Below, piece by piece: positions 33,946-42,781 of a stretch of DNA of 64,000 nt. The number at the start of each line of letters is the position of its first letter. The first letter of the stretch is position 1. Source of the stretch: Saccharomonospora xinjiangensis XJ-54. Lineage in GTDB: Bacteria; Actinomycetota; Actinomycetes; Mycobacteriales; Pseudonocardiaceae. The stretch is taken from positions 706,982 through 770,981 of the forward strand of contig NZ_JH636049.1 of the NCBI RefSeq assembly GCF_000258175.1, given 5' to 3'. The position numbers were made by a program, and so were the translations under genes. The notes under the pieces were generated by a model. The model had not been told where the DNA came from and searched no databases. It was given only the letters and a program-made list of their open reading frames with translations.

Positions 33946-35505
33946 GTGACGAATTCGGGTGAGGCCACGCTGCTGGCCGGCCGCTACCGGCTGGTGCGCG
34001 AGATCGGCAGCGGCGCGATGGGCACCGTGTGGCAGGCGGTTGACGAGCGGCTCGGCAGGCAGGTCGCCGTCAAGCGGCTTCTCCTGCCCGCCAACCCGGA
34101 CGCCGCCGCGCAGGCGCGCGAGCGAGCGCACCGGGAAGGCCGGATCGCCGCGCGCCTGCACCACCCGAACGCCGTCACCGTTCACGACGTCGTCGAGCAC
34201 GACGGCCTTCCCGTGCTGGTGATGGAGTACTTCCCCGGGCGCAGCCTCGCCGACGTGCTCGCCACCGACGGTCCCCTGCCGCCCTACGCCGCCGCCGCAC
34301 TCGGGGCTCAGGTGGCGTCCGCGCTCGCCGCCGCACACGACGCCGGTGTCGTGCACCGCGACGTCAAACCCGCCAACGTGCTTCTCGGCCCCGACGGCAC
34401 GGCGAAGCTCGTGGACTTCGGCATCGCCCACGCCGGTGGCGACATCGCCGTGACGCAGGCCGGGCTGGTCGCCGGAACGCCCGCGTACCTGGCGCCGGAG
34501 GTGGCGTGCGGACACCCTTCCACCCCGGCGTCGGACGTGTTCTCCCTCGGTTCGCTGCTGTTCGCGGCGGTGGAAGGCACGCCGCCGTTCGGTGAGGGCG
34601 AGGAGAACACACTCGGCGTGCTCCGCAGGGTGGCCGAAGGATCGGCGGCTCCTGCGCGGAGAGCGGGGCCGTTGGCTCCGATGCTGGCCCGTTTACTCGT
34701 GTCCGATCCGGCGGCGCGGCCCTCTGCTGCGGCGGTGCGCGACGAGTTGAAGGCACTCGCTTTCGGCACGGCCCCGGTTCCCGCCGTGCGGCCGGAGGAA
34801 CTGACGCAGCCCCTGCGAGCCGTTCCTGCCGGTGCTCCCCCGAGCGGGACACGGCTCGATCTGCGACCGCTCGACACCCCGCCCAGTCCGGTCCCGGTCC
34901 ACGCACCTGTGGCCGAAGCGCCACCGCGTTCCCGCCGCGCGGCGTTCGCCGCACTCGGCGGCGGTCTCGTCGTCGTCGCCGCCGGGATCACGATCGCCGT
35001 CGCGTCGAGCGGAGAACAGGCCGCCGCCCCGCCGCCACCGGCGCCCTCGACAACCGCGTCGAGTCCCCAGCCGCTGTCGTCGGCCGAGCTGCTCGGCGTG
35101 GTCGGTGACCACTACGGTCACCTTCCCGGCGATCCGCCCGCCGCCTACGCGCTACTCGGGCCCGCGCTGCGCGCGCAGGGCGAGGAGGCTTTCGCCACGA
35201 GGTGGTCCGAGGTCCGCGAGGTCACTGTCGTGTCGGCACCGCGTGTCAACGGCACCGACACCGTGCACGTCGGCATCCGGCTCGTGCTGCGGTCGGGCGC
35301 CACTGTCACCGAGTACCACCAGCACGGCATCGGGCGGCACGAGGGCGCGATCGTGATCCTGTCCGACACCCTGCTGCACGCGGAGACGACCACCCCGCCG
35401 CCGAAGGACGACCGCGAAGGCCGGGACGAGGACGACCGCAAGGACGACGAGAAAGAGGACAAAGAAGAGGGGAAGAAGAACAAAAAGAAGAAGGACGACG
35501 ACTGA
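33946..35505 (+). CDS. membrane Ser/Thr protein kinase, 519 aa
   Basis: Hanks-type kinase: IGSGAMGTVW, VAVKRLLL, VVHRDVKPANVLL, DFGIAH and GTPAYLAPE, over about residues 10-275. A Pro/Thr linker leads to one transmembrane helix (GGGLVVVAAGITIAVAS, about residues 342-358) and an extracytoplasmic domain of about 120 residues that is not PASTA. The protein ends in an extreme polyampholyte tail of Asp, Glu, Lys and Arg, about 50 residues. GTG 33946 (VTNSGEATLLAGRY) is preferred; GTG 33925 is possible. A sensor kinase of the cell envelope by architecture; the ligand is unknown. Confidence 0.87.
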   Translation: MTNSGEATLLAGRYRLVREIGSGAMGTVWQAVDERLGRQVAVKRLLLPANPDAAAQARERAHREGRIAARLHHPNAVTVHDVVEHDGLPVLVMEYFPGRSLADVLATDGPLPPYAAAALGAQVASALAAAHDAGVVHRDVKPANVLLGPDGTAKLVDFGIAHAGGDIAVTQAGLVAGTPAYLAPEVACGHPSTPASDVFSLGSLLFAAVEGTPPFGEGEENTLGVLRRVAEGSAAPARRAGPLAPMLARLLVSDPAARPSAAAVRDELKALAFGTAPVPAVRPEELTQPLRAVPAGAPPSGTRLDLRPLDTPPSPVPVHAPVAEAPPRSRRAAFAALGGGLVVVAAGITIAVASSGEQAAAPPPPAPSTTASSPQPLSSAELLGVVGDHYGHLPGDPPAAYALLGPALRAQGEEAFATRWSEVREVTVVSAPRVNGTDTVHVGIRLVLRSGATVTEYHQHGIGRHEGAIVILSDTLLHAETTTPPPKDDREGRDEDDRKDDEKEDKEEGKKNKKKKDDD

Positions 35506-35527
35506 TCCGGACCTGCGGCCCGTCCCT

Positions 35528-35569
35528 GGCGGTGGGCCACGAACGGCCGCTGGCGGGCGGCCCACCGCC
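35528..35569. terminator. bidirectional hairpin terminator
   Basis: Perfect 11-bp arms GGCGGTGGGCC (35528-35538) and complement (35559-35569) in the convergent gap between the kinase gene and the Cys-rich protein gene. Confidence 0.65.
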
Positions 35570-35580
35570 GGGTCGGCGCC

Positions 35581-36006
35581 TCAGCCTCCGGCGCCCCGGC
35601 CGAGGCCGCCGATCAACTCCTGGCACGCCCGCTCGCAGCGGCGGCACGCCTGCTCGCACACCCGGCAGTGCTCATGGTGGTCGGCATGACGGCCACACTC
35701 GTCGGCACACGACGAGCACACCGTCGCACACGCCTCCAGCATCGCCTTCGTGACGTTGGCGTCGTACTCGGTGTGGCGGGAGAGAACACGCGCCGTCGTG
35801 TCACACACGTCGGCGCAGTCCAGGTTCGTCCTGACACATTTGCGCAGTGTCACGAGCGCATCGTCCGGTTCGGACAGACAGGCATCGGCGCAGGACGTGC
35901 ACGCCTGCGCGCAGGCCACACACTCCTCGATGCACCGCACGAGCGCGTCGCGGTCCACACCACCGAGGTCGGCCGGGTAGCTGCGCACCATCTCGGCAAC
36001 AGGCAT
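35581..36006 (-). CDS. Cys-rich four-helix-bundle copper-binding-type protein (DUF326), 141 aa
   Basis: About fifteen Cys in CxxxC/CxxC spacing along predicted helices (CIEECVACAQACTSCADAC, CATVCSSCADECGRH, CRVCEQACRRCERACQ), the pattern of Csp-like copper-storage and DUF326 proteins, plus a His cluster HADHHEHC. No signal peptide, so a cytosolic form. ATG 36006 follows GGGAGCG. Adjacent, on the same strand, is an NRAMP-like transporter, but the 64-bp gap shows no clear coupling. Copper binding is a family-based expectation. Confidence 0.8.
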   Translation of the reverse strand: MPVAEMVRSYPADLGGVDRDALVRCIEECVACAQACTSCADACLSEPDDALVTLRKCVRTNLDCADVCDTTARVLSRHTEYDANVTKAMLEACATVCSSCADECGRHADHHEHCRVCEQACRRCERACQELIGGLGRGAGG

Positions 36007-36070
36007 CGTCGCTCCCTGGGTAGACGTCCGGTTCCCTCACGGGGATGGCCGCCGGATCGCCCCGCCAAAC

Positions 36071-37291
36071 TCAACCCCAGAGAGCCCCGATGCCGCTCAG
36101 CGAATTCCAGCCCAGGTAAACGGTGAGCAGCCACGCGGCAACACCGATCACGAGCAGCCAGCGCGGGTAGCGGTAGCCGCCGAGCAGATCGCGCCGCCGC
36201 GCCGCCACCCACATCAGCACCCCGAAACCGACGGGCAGGATCAGCCCGTTCAGCGCTCCCGCCAGCACCAGCAGCGTCGTGGGCGCCTGGTCGAGGATCA
36301 GGAAGGTCCCCAGCGACACCGCGACGAAACCGATCACGAGCCAGTTCCTGCGCCGTTCGAGAACCGGCGAGAAGGACACGAGGAACGACACGGAGGTGTA
36401 GGACGCGCCGATCACCGACGTCACCGAGGCGCCCCAGAGGATGATCCCGAACAGCCGCAGCCCGACCTCCCCCGCCGCCTGGTGGAAGGCGTCGGCAGCG
36501 GGATTGTCCGCCGCGAGCGTGACACCGCCCGCGACGACCCCCAGCACCGCGAGGAACAGCACCGCGCGCATCACACCCGTCACCAACAGAGCGGTGATCG
36601 AACTGCGGCTCACCTGCGCCACCTGCTCAGGGCCGTGCACGCCCGCGTCCAGCAGCCGGTGAGCGCCCGCGTAGGTGATGTAGCCGCCGACGGTGCCCCC
36701 GATCAACGTGGTGATCACGAGGAAGTCGGCGGTGTCGGGCCAGACGGCCTGACGGAGTGCCTCGCCGACCGGGGGGCCGGACACCACAGCGACGTAGGCG
36801 GTGAGGGCGATCATCACGATGCCCAACACCACGACGAGCCGGTCCATCGCCACGCCGGCGCGTTTGCTGAGGAATATCCCCACGGCGACGAGCGCGGAGA
36901 TCGCGCCCCCGATCTTGACGTCGAGCCCGAAGAGTGCGTCGAGTCCGAGCGAGGTGCCCGAGATGTTGCCGATGTTGAACACGAGCCCGCCGAAGACCAC
37001 GAGCGCGGCCATGACGTAGCCGATGCCGGGCAGCACGCGGTTGCCGAGATCCTGAGCTCGCAGGCCCGACACCCCGATGACGCGCCAGACGTTCAGCTGC
37101 ACGGCGATGTCAACGATGATCGACAGCAGGATGGCGAAGGCGAACGCCGCGCCGAGCTGGGCGGTGAACGTGGTGGTCTGGGTGATGAAACCCGGACCGA
37201 TGGCGCTGGTCGCCATCAGGAAGACGGCGCCGAGCAACGTGCCTTTCGAGGCGCGTGACGTGGTCTGTGCCGGGTCGAGCTGGTCGGTCAT
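36071..37291 (-). CDS. NRAMP-family-like transporter lacking canonical metal-ligand motifs, 406 aa
   Basis: Eleven hydrophobic helices with NRAMP-like layout. TM1 reads SAIGPGFITQTT where metal transporters have DPGN, and the TM6 region reads TVGGYITYAGAH without the MPH motif. It therefore belongs to the divergent NRAMP-related branch (YcsG-type) whose substrate is not Mn/Fe by these residues. ATG 37291 (MTDQLDPAQ) has GGAG upstream; the longer frame is not protein-like. Confidence 0.8.
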   Translation of the reverse strand: MTDQLDPAQTTSRASKGTLLGAVFLMATSAIGPGFITQTTTFTAQLGAAFAFAILLSIIVDIAVQLNVWRVIGVSGLRAQDLGNRVLPGIGYVMAALVVFGGLVFNIGNISGTSLGLDALFGLDVKIGGAISALVAVGIFLSKRAGVAMDRLVVVLGIVMIALTAYVAVVSGPPVGEALRQAVWPDTADFLVITTLIGGTVGGYITYAGAHRLLDAGVHGPEQVAQVSRSSITALLVTGVMRAVLFLAVLGVVAGGVTLAADNPAADAFHQAAGEVGLRLFGIILWGASVTSVIGASYTSVSFLVSFSPVLERRRNWLVIGFVAVSLGTFLILDQAPTTLLVLAGALNGLILPVGFGVLMWVAARRRDLLGGYRYPRWLLVIGVAAWLLTVYLGWNSLSGIGALWG

Positions 37292-37352
37292 CGCAACTCC
37301 GATCCTCGCGGTTCGGCACAAGGTACAGAGTTGTTCAACAATCCTGCAAGAC

Positions 37353-38453
37353 TCACATCTGCTTCCAGGCCAGCGACAGGGCATCGCCGCCGCTTTCGAC
37401 CCGGGTGCCGAACGGCGCACCGCACCGCGTGAGCACCGAGCGCAACCACTCCTGATCACGGGAACCCGCGCGCTGGAGGCGCAGCCGCCGAGCCTGCACG
37501 GGCACGAGGCGCAGCCCGAGCAACGCCCCGCTCGCCGGGTCGAGATCGGGGAAGTACAGCAGGCGCAGATCGCCTCGATAGCGCTCGAACCCGCTGATGC
37601 CCTCGTAGTCGTTGATCAGATCACCGCACCCGTACAGCACGAGCCTGTCCCGGTAGACCTCGATGGGCCTCGGATGGTGGGACGAGTGGCCGTGCACGAC
37701 GTCCGCGCCCGCGTCGATCAGCCGGTGGGCGAACGCGACCTGTCCCGCTGGCACGCCGTAACCCCAGTTGGAACCCCAGTGCAGCGACACGACGACGAGG
37801 TTCCCCGCCCGCTTGGCGGTCGCCACCTGTTCGACGATCTCGCTCGTTGCGGAGTCCAGCAGCCGCACCCCCGCTCTGCCCGGACCTGCCTCCCAGCCGG
37901 GAGGCACCCCACTCGACGCCGCAGCCGCCGCGAGGACAACGAGATCATTCGCGCCGCCCTCGCCGAGTCCCACGACGGCAGGGCGGGCTGCCTCGACGGC
38001 GTCACTGCCCGCACCCGCCACCCGCACGCCCGCCCTCGACAGCACCGCGAGCGTCTCCGTCAGGCCCTTGCGGCCGAAATCGAGCACGTGGTTGTTGGCC
38101 AGCACGCACACGTCGGGTCTGGCGGCAAGTACCGCGGGGATGTTCTCCGGCCGCATCCGGTAGTGCACGGCCTTGCCGGGCGCGAACGCCCGCGTGCGCG
38201 TCACGCTCGTCTCGAGGTTCACGATCCGCGCGGCCGGAGCGACCTCCTCGATCACCCGCAAGGCACTCCCCCACGGCCACGAGAAGGGCACCGGCAGGGA
38301 GAGGGGTCCGTTGCGTTCCTCGGCGGCGTGGACGTAGTACCGCGCGTCTCGCACGAACGACTCGCGCAGCCGGGGATCGCCGGGATGGGGAAGGATCTGA
38401 TCGACCCCCCTGCCCGGCATCACGTCACCGGCGAGGAAGAGCGTGACCGCCAT
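37353..38453 (-). CDS. CapA-family metallophosphatase-like protein, 366 aa
   Basis: Conserved CapA/PgsA blocks: LFLAGDVMPGRGVDQIL at the N-terminus, RIVNLETSVTR, LANNHVLDFGRKGL, VVSLHWGSNWGYG, GADVVHGHSSHHPRPIEVY and LYGCGDLINDYEG. The family is calcineurin-like and linked to poly-gamma-glutamate or other envelope polymers, but many stand-alone actinobacterial copies have no known substrate. ATG 38453 is chosen because the fold starts immediately (MAVTLFLAGDV) and GGAGACGG precedes it; ATG 38489 is the alternative. No signal peptide or transmembrane segment seen. Confidence 0.85.
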   Translation of the reverse strand: MAVTLFLAGDVMPGRGVDQILPHPGDPRLRESFVRDARYYVHAAEERNGPLSLPVPFSWPWGSALRVIEEVAPAARIVNLETSVTRTRAFAPGKAVHYRMRPENIPAVLAARPDVCVLANNHVLDFGRKGLTETLAVLSRAGVRVAGAGSDAVEAARPAVVGLGEGGANDLVVLAAAAASSGVPPGWEAGPGRAGVRLLDSATSEIVEQVATAKRAGNLVVVSLHWGSNWGYGVPAGQVAFAHRLIDAGADVVHGHSSHHPRPIEVYRDRLVLYGCGDLINDYEGISGFERYRGDLRLLYFPDLDPASGALLGLRLVPVQARRLRLQRAGSRDQEWLRSVLTRCGAPFGTRVESGGDALSLAWKQM

Positions 38454-38623
38454 CGTCGCCGTCTCCGGAAGAGCAGGCCACGCATCCATCATGGCGACGT
38501 GTCCGTGCGCCGCGAAAGCGCCGCGCACGGCGACGATGAGCCGTTGGACTCTGTGCCATCGCATCGAGTGCCCCGACACTGGCAACCGATGCGACGCCAC
38601 GCCCCTCGTCGAGGGAGGACCAC

Positions 38624-39250
38624 ATGACGCACACCAGCGACCCACTCGCGCGGGCACAGAACACAGCGCACGAATGGCTCGCCACCGTCGGGGAAGCGCT
38701 GGGCACTACCGACCGCCGATACACCTACCGGGTCCTGCGGGCGTGGCTGCACACGCTGCGCGACCGCCTCACGGTGGAGGGAGCCGCCCATTTCGCGGCG
38801 CAGCTTCCCGAATTCCTGCGGGGCACCTTCTATGACGGCTGGGTGCCGAGCAAAGTCCCGATCCGGTACGACTGTGACGACTGCATCGACCGCATCGCGT
38901 CGGAGGCCACCGTCCGGCGCGCCGACGTGCGGCCCGCCGTTCGCGGTGTCTCGGAAGGGATGCGGGAGTTGCTGTCGCCGGGATCGCTCGACCACGCGCT
39001 GGGGCACCTCCCACGAGACCTGCGCGAGATGTTCGCGCCCGGCGAGCTGGTGGCCGGCGGCTCCGTGCGCTCGACCCGAGGCGATGAGGAACTCAGGGAA
39101 CTGCGCCACAAGGTCGAGTTCCTCGCCGGAGCCGTGCTGGATCTGAGCCGGGAGTTGTCCGGAGGGCAACGCCCCCGGCCCGGCGACCGCGAACCCGGGG
39201 AACTGGGCGCGACCAACGAGATGATGCTTCCGCAGCAAGGCTTTTCCTGA
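38624..39250 (+). CDS. DUF2267 family protein, 208 aa
   Basis: The N-terminal 120 residues carry DUF2267 hallmarks (AHEWLATVGEALGTTDRRYTYRVLRAWLHTLRDRLTVE split over two helices, then AQLPEFLRGTFYDGW). A second helical half follows with HALGHLPRDLREMF and a coiled coil (LRELRHKVEFLAGAVLDLS). GAGGGAGG precedes ATG 38624. Divergent from the CapA-like gene. Function of the family is unknown; it is often stress-associated in actinobacteria. Confidence 0.8.
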   Translation: MTHTSDPLARAQNTAHEWLATVGEALGTTDRRYTYRVLRAWLHTLRDRLTVEGAAHFAAQLPEFLRGTFYDGWVPSKVPIRYDCDDCIDRIASEATVRRADVRPAVRGVSEGMRELLSPGSLDHALGHLPRDLREMFAPGELVAGGSVRSTRGDEELRELRHKVEFLAGAVLDLSRELSGGQRPRPGDREPGELGATNEMMLPQQGFS

Positions 39251-39272
39251 CGAAGGCCGCTCTCTCGACAAG

Positions 39273-39304
39273 GCCGATCGGCCGAGGGGATCCGGCCGAT
39301 CGGC
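39273..39304 (+). terminator. hairpin terminator of the DUF2267 gene
   Basis: Perfect 12-bp arms GCCGATCGGCCG (39273-39284) and complement (39293-39304), 8-nt loop. Confidence 0.7.
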
Positions 39305-39380
39305 TCAGGCGGGCGCTCCCGAGCGTCGTTAACGTCATCACTACACTGGGTTGACGTTCGATTACGCAGGAGTTGCCAGC

Positions 39381-40337
39381 ATGCTCTTCCCGGTCCCCGA
39401 GGCCGCCCCTTTCTCATTCCCGACCGGTATCGCCGTCCCCGGAGCATTACCCAGGGCCACGGAGGATCTTGAGGTCGATGGTGTTCCCGATGTGTCGGCC
39501 GAGCTGTACAGGGCGGTGCTCGACGGCGCCAACGCCGCGCCGGGCTGGCTCGGGGACTTCGCCGTGTTCTTCACCGAGGCAGGCGTGGTGGCACTCGGGT
39601 TGCTCCTCGTGTTCGGGTGGTGGCGAGCGCGAGGCGAGGACAGCAGGGCCATGGCGGCTGCGCTGCTCGCGCCGGTGATCACCATTCTCGCCTACGCGAT
39701 CAGCGAGGTCGCGAAGCTGGTGATCGAGCAGGACCGCCCGTGTAGAGCCGTGCCGGGCGCACGGCCACTGGCGGAGTGTCCTGGCGTCGGTGACTGGTCC
39801 TTCCCCAGCAACCATTCGACCATCGCGGGTGCCGCAGCCATGGCGGTGTTTATGTGCCGTCGCGGGAAGCTCGGCGTGACCGCGCTGTGTCTGGGGGCAC
39901 TCGTGGCGTTCTCCCGTGTGGTCGTCGGCGCGCATTACCCGCACGACGTGCTCGTCGGCTTCCTCCTCGGCGTCGCGGTGGTCGGCGGTGCGCTGGACCT
40001 CGTGGCCCGGCGCACGGCCGACCTCGTCGAGCGGTACCGGCCGCACCCGCTGCTCGGCCGGGTTCTCGGCCACGGCCCCGCAGGCACCGAGAACCCCGCA
40101 GGCGCATCGGACGACGACACCCAGGTGCTCGTGGCCACGCCCGCGAGCGTGGCCACAGCGAACGAGGACACAACGCACCTGTCCGCGACGCACCCGGACA
40201 CGGCGCGCCTGGACACAGCGCCGACGCGACCCATTCCGCGCTTCCCTCACGGCGGTCACGGGCCCGGCGGCCGGCCCTCCATGCCGCCACCTCCGCACGG
40301 TCCCTCGCCAGCGCCGGGGCAGGCGCGCCGCCACTGA
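39381..40337 (+). CDS. PAP2-superfamily membrane phosphatase, 318 aa
   Basis: The three PAP2 motifs are present: KLVIEQDRPCR, PSNHSTIAG and RVVVGAHYPHD, between transmembrane helices, so the active site faces outward as in undecaprenyl-diphosphate or phosphatidate phosphatases. The last about 100 residues form a disordered cytosolic tail rich in Thr, Asp, Pro and His. ATG 39381 has CAGGAG upstream. Its stop is one base from that of the convergent BCCT gene. Confidence 0.87.
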   Translation: MLFPVPEAAPFSFPTGIAVPGALPRATEDLEVDGVPDVSAELYRAVLDGANAAPGWLGDFAVFFTEAGVVALGLLLVFGWWRARGEDSRAMAAALLAPVITILAYAISEVAKLVIEQDRPCRAVPGARPLAECPGVGDWSFPSNHSTIAGAAAMAVFMCRRGKLGVTALCLGALVAFSRVVVGAHYPHDVLVGFLLGVAVVGGALDLVARRTADLVERYRPHPLLGRVLGHGPAGTENPAGASDDDTQVLVATPASVATANEDTTHLSATHPDTARLDTAPTRPIPRFPHGGHGPGGRPSMPPPPHGPSPAPGQARRH

Positions 40338-40338
40338 G

Positions 40339-42084
40339 CTACGACGGTTCGGGCTCCGAAGGCGGAGCCGGGTCCGACGGCGGCGAGGCCGGGTCCGGCT
40401 CCTGCGGCGGGTGCGCCGGCCGTTGGTGCCGCTCCAGCATCAACCTGGCCCTTCTCGGGAGAAGCTCCTCCTCGGGAACGTCCTGCCGGATCGCCTTCAC
40501 CAGGCAATACATCATCACGAACGCGATGAGGAAGAACGGCAACCCGAGCACGGTGATGACCTGTTCGAGTGCCTGCAACGCCTCCTGGCCCGTGGCGGCG
40601 ATGAGCGTCGCGGCCACGACGCCCTCCAGCAGCGCCCAGAACACCCGCTGACGGACGGGAGGGCTGACGGTGTTGCCCGAGGTCAGCATGTCCACCACGA
40701 GCGAGGCCGAGTCGGACGACGTCGTGAAGAAGATGATGACGATCAACACCGAGAACGCCATGAGTAACTCGCTGACGGGGAAGTGTTCGAGGAAGGAGAA
40801 CAGCGCGGCGGCGGTGTCACCTTCCTGCACCACTGGGCCGACCAGCGAGCCCGGGTCGTTCCACTCGATGTTGATGGACGACATCCCGAAGATGCTGAAC
40901 CAGATGATCGAGAAGGCGACGGGGGCGCCGAGCACCCCGAGCACGAACTCGCGGACGGTGCGCCCCTTGGAGATACGCGCGACGAAGATACCGACGAACG
41001 GCGCCCAGGTGATCGTCCACGCCCAGTAGAACACCGTCCAGCTGCCCTGCCAGCCCCATTCGCCCGCGGGCAGCGCATCGTTCCAGAACGACAGCGGAAG
41101 GAGCATGCTCAGGTAGTTGCCGGTGCTCTCGATGACACCGCGCAGCAGGAACACGGTCGAGCCCGCGAACAGGATGAACAACAGCAGCCCGACGGCCATC
41201 CCCACGTTGATGTTGGACAACCACTTGACGCCCTTGTCGAGACCGGTCACCACCGAGATCGTCGCGAAGGTGGTCACCACCGCGATGATGGCGATCTGGA
41301 CGGTGCCGCTGATCTCGACGCCGAACAGCCCGTTCAGTCCGCTGTTGATCTGAAGGGTGCCGAGACCGATGGACACGGCGACCCCGAACAGGGTGCCGAT
41401 CACGGCCACGACGTCGATGGTCTTGCCGATCGGGCCGTTGATCCGGTCGCCGAGGATCGGGTGGAAGATCGAGCTGACCCGGAACGGCAACCCGCGCTTG
41501 TAGGCGAAGTAGGCGAACGCCAGCGCGGGCAGCGAGAAGATCGCCCACGTGTGGAAACCGAAGTGATACAGGGCGAACCCGACGGCCTCGTTGGCGGCGC
41601 CCTCGCTCAGCGGGGCGGTCGCGCCCTCATCGACGGGCAACTCCGTCAGCCGCTGAGCGAACTGCTCCGAACTTGCCGCGTTCCCCGCCAGTTCCTCCAC
41701 CTGCTCGTGCACACCGCCGAACGGCGGGTTGGCGAAGTGGTTGATGGGCTCGGCGACGCCCCAGAACATCAGGATCGTCCCGATGCCTGCCGCGAACAGC
41801 ATGCCGAACCAGCTCAGATTGGTGTATTCGGGCCTGGAGTCCTTCCCTCCCAGTCGAACATGTCCGTATCGGCTGAACGCGATCCAGAGCAGGAAGCCCA
41901 GAAAAGACGTCACACCAAGGATGTAGAGCCAGCCGAGATTGGTCTTCACCGCCTCCGACGCACCCCGGAAAACGCCATCGACCTCGTCGGTGAACACGAT
42001 GGAGGCCACGACGAAAATCAGGGTCAGCAACGCTGAGCTGAAGAAGATGACGGGGTTCGTCCTCAACCCCAGCACCCGTTCCAA
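40339..42084 (-). CDS. BCCT-family betaine/carnitine/choline transporter, 581 aa
   Basis: Twelve transmembrane helices with the BCCT blocks WGVAEPINHFANPP, the Gly-rich VSIGLGTLQINSGL and the aromatic TM8 region WGWQGSWTVFYWAWTITWAP. The short N-terminus and a Pro/Glu-rich C-terminal tail are cytosolic; the C-tail may serve osmosensing as in BetP. Na+- or H+-coupled uptake of glycine betaine or a related osmolyte. The start is ambiguous: TTG 42084 is weak, a GGAGGGAG site lies about 25 bases upstream (suggesting a few more codons), and GTG 42075 is also possible. Confidence 0.9.
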   Translation of the reverse strand: MERVLGLRTNPVIFFSSALLTLIFVVASIVFTDEVDGVFRGASEAVKTNLGWLYILGVTSFLGFLLWIAFSRYGHVRLGGKDSRPEYTNLSWFGMLFAAGIGTILMFWGVAEPINHFANPPFGGVHEQVEELAGNAASSEQFAQRLTELPVDEGATAPLSEGAANEAVGFALYHFGFHTWAIFSLPALAFAYFAYKRGLPFRVSSIFHPILGDRINGPIGKTIDVVAVIGTLFGVAVSIGLGTLQINSGLNGLFGVEISGTVQIAIIAVVTTFATISVVTGLDKGVKWLSNINVGMAVGLLLFILFAGSTVFLLRGVIESTGNYLSMLLPLSFWNDALPAGEWGWQGSWTVFYWAWTITWAPFVGIFVARISKGRTVREFVLGVLGAPVAFSIIWFSIFGMSSINIEWNDPGSLVGPVVQEGDTAAALFSFLEHFPVSELLMAFSVLIVIIFFTTSSDSASLVVDMLTSGNTVSPPVRQRVFWALLEGVVAATLIAATGQEALQALEQVITVLGLPFFLIAFVMMYCLVKAIRQDVPEEELLPRRARLMLERHQRPAHPPQEPDPASPPSDPAPPSEPEPS

Positions 42085-42302
42085 CTTCTTCAGAATGATG
42101 ATCTCCCTCCGTGCAGGCCCGGCAAGCTATCGACGGTGACGCTTCGTGTCAACTCGGGCACGAGACCGGCGACCGGGTTACGGGCGGTTAGGTATCCGCC
42201 AGCCTCGCGGTGGAAACCTGCCCTGCCGTAGGGGCCGTCCGGCGCGAACGGACACGAAACCGCAGAAAAGCCGATGTCACCGGCGGCCACTACCGTCGCC
42301 CC

Positions 42303-42656
42303 ATGGATTCGATGACGCGCCTCTACAGCGGTGTGGCGGTGGCCGACCGGGCCGCCGCACTCAAGTGGTACACGTCCTTCTTCGGGCGCCCGGCTGACGA
42401 GGTGATCGGTGGTGAAGCTCTCTGGCGGGTCAGCGACACAGCCTGGGTCTTCGTCGATGAGCACCCCCAGCGGGCGGGACACGCACTGCTCACCCTCGAG
42501 GTGCTCGGCCTCGACGACATCCTGGCCCGGCTGGCCACGCACGGCATCGAGCACGAACCGGTGGAGACCTACGACAACGGAGTACGGCACGTCGTCATCA
42601 CGGACCCGGACGGCAACAGCCTGTCACTCGCCGAAGGCCCCGCCTCAGACCGTTGA
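42303..42656 (+). CDS. glyoxalase/VOC superfamily protein, 117 aa
   Basis: Single VOC module: SGVAVADRAAALKWYTSFFG at the start, HALLTLEVLGLDDILARLA in the middle, and VVITDPDGNSLSLAE at the end, the last resembling the metal-ligand Glu strand. ATG 42303 or ATG 42312 both fit. Such proteins act as small dioxygenases, lyases or drug-binding proteins; the activity is not predictable. Confidence 0.82.
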   Translation: MDSMTRLYSGVAVADRAAALKWYTSFFGRPADEVIGGEALWRVSDTAWVFVDEHPQRAGHALLTLEVLGLDDILARLATHGIEHEPVETYDNGVRHVVITDPDGNSLSLAEGPASDR

Positions 42657-42781
42657 CTGGCGGCCCCTCTCTTGCGGTGACGACCGACCCTGACGGGTGA
42701 GGGCCGATGGCACTCGCTCACGGTGGCCGAAGGGTCTGTCCTGGAGTCGTACGCGAGCGACTCGACCGAGCAGGTGGACCG

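Noticed and set aside
40783..42036. 417-codon plus-strand frame opposite the BCCT gene
   Set aside because: Complement of a transporter gene; no protein features of its own.
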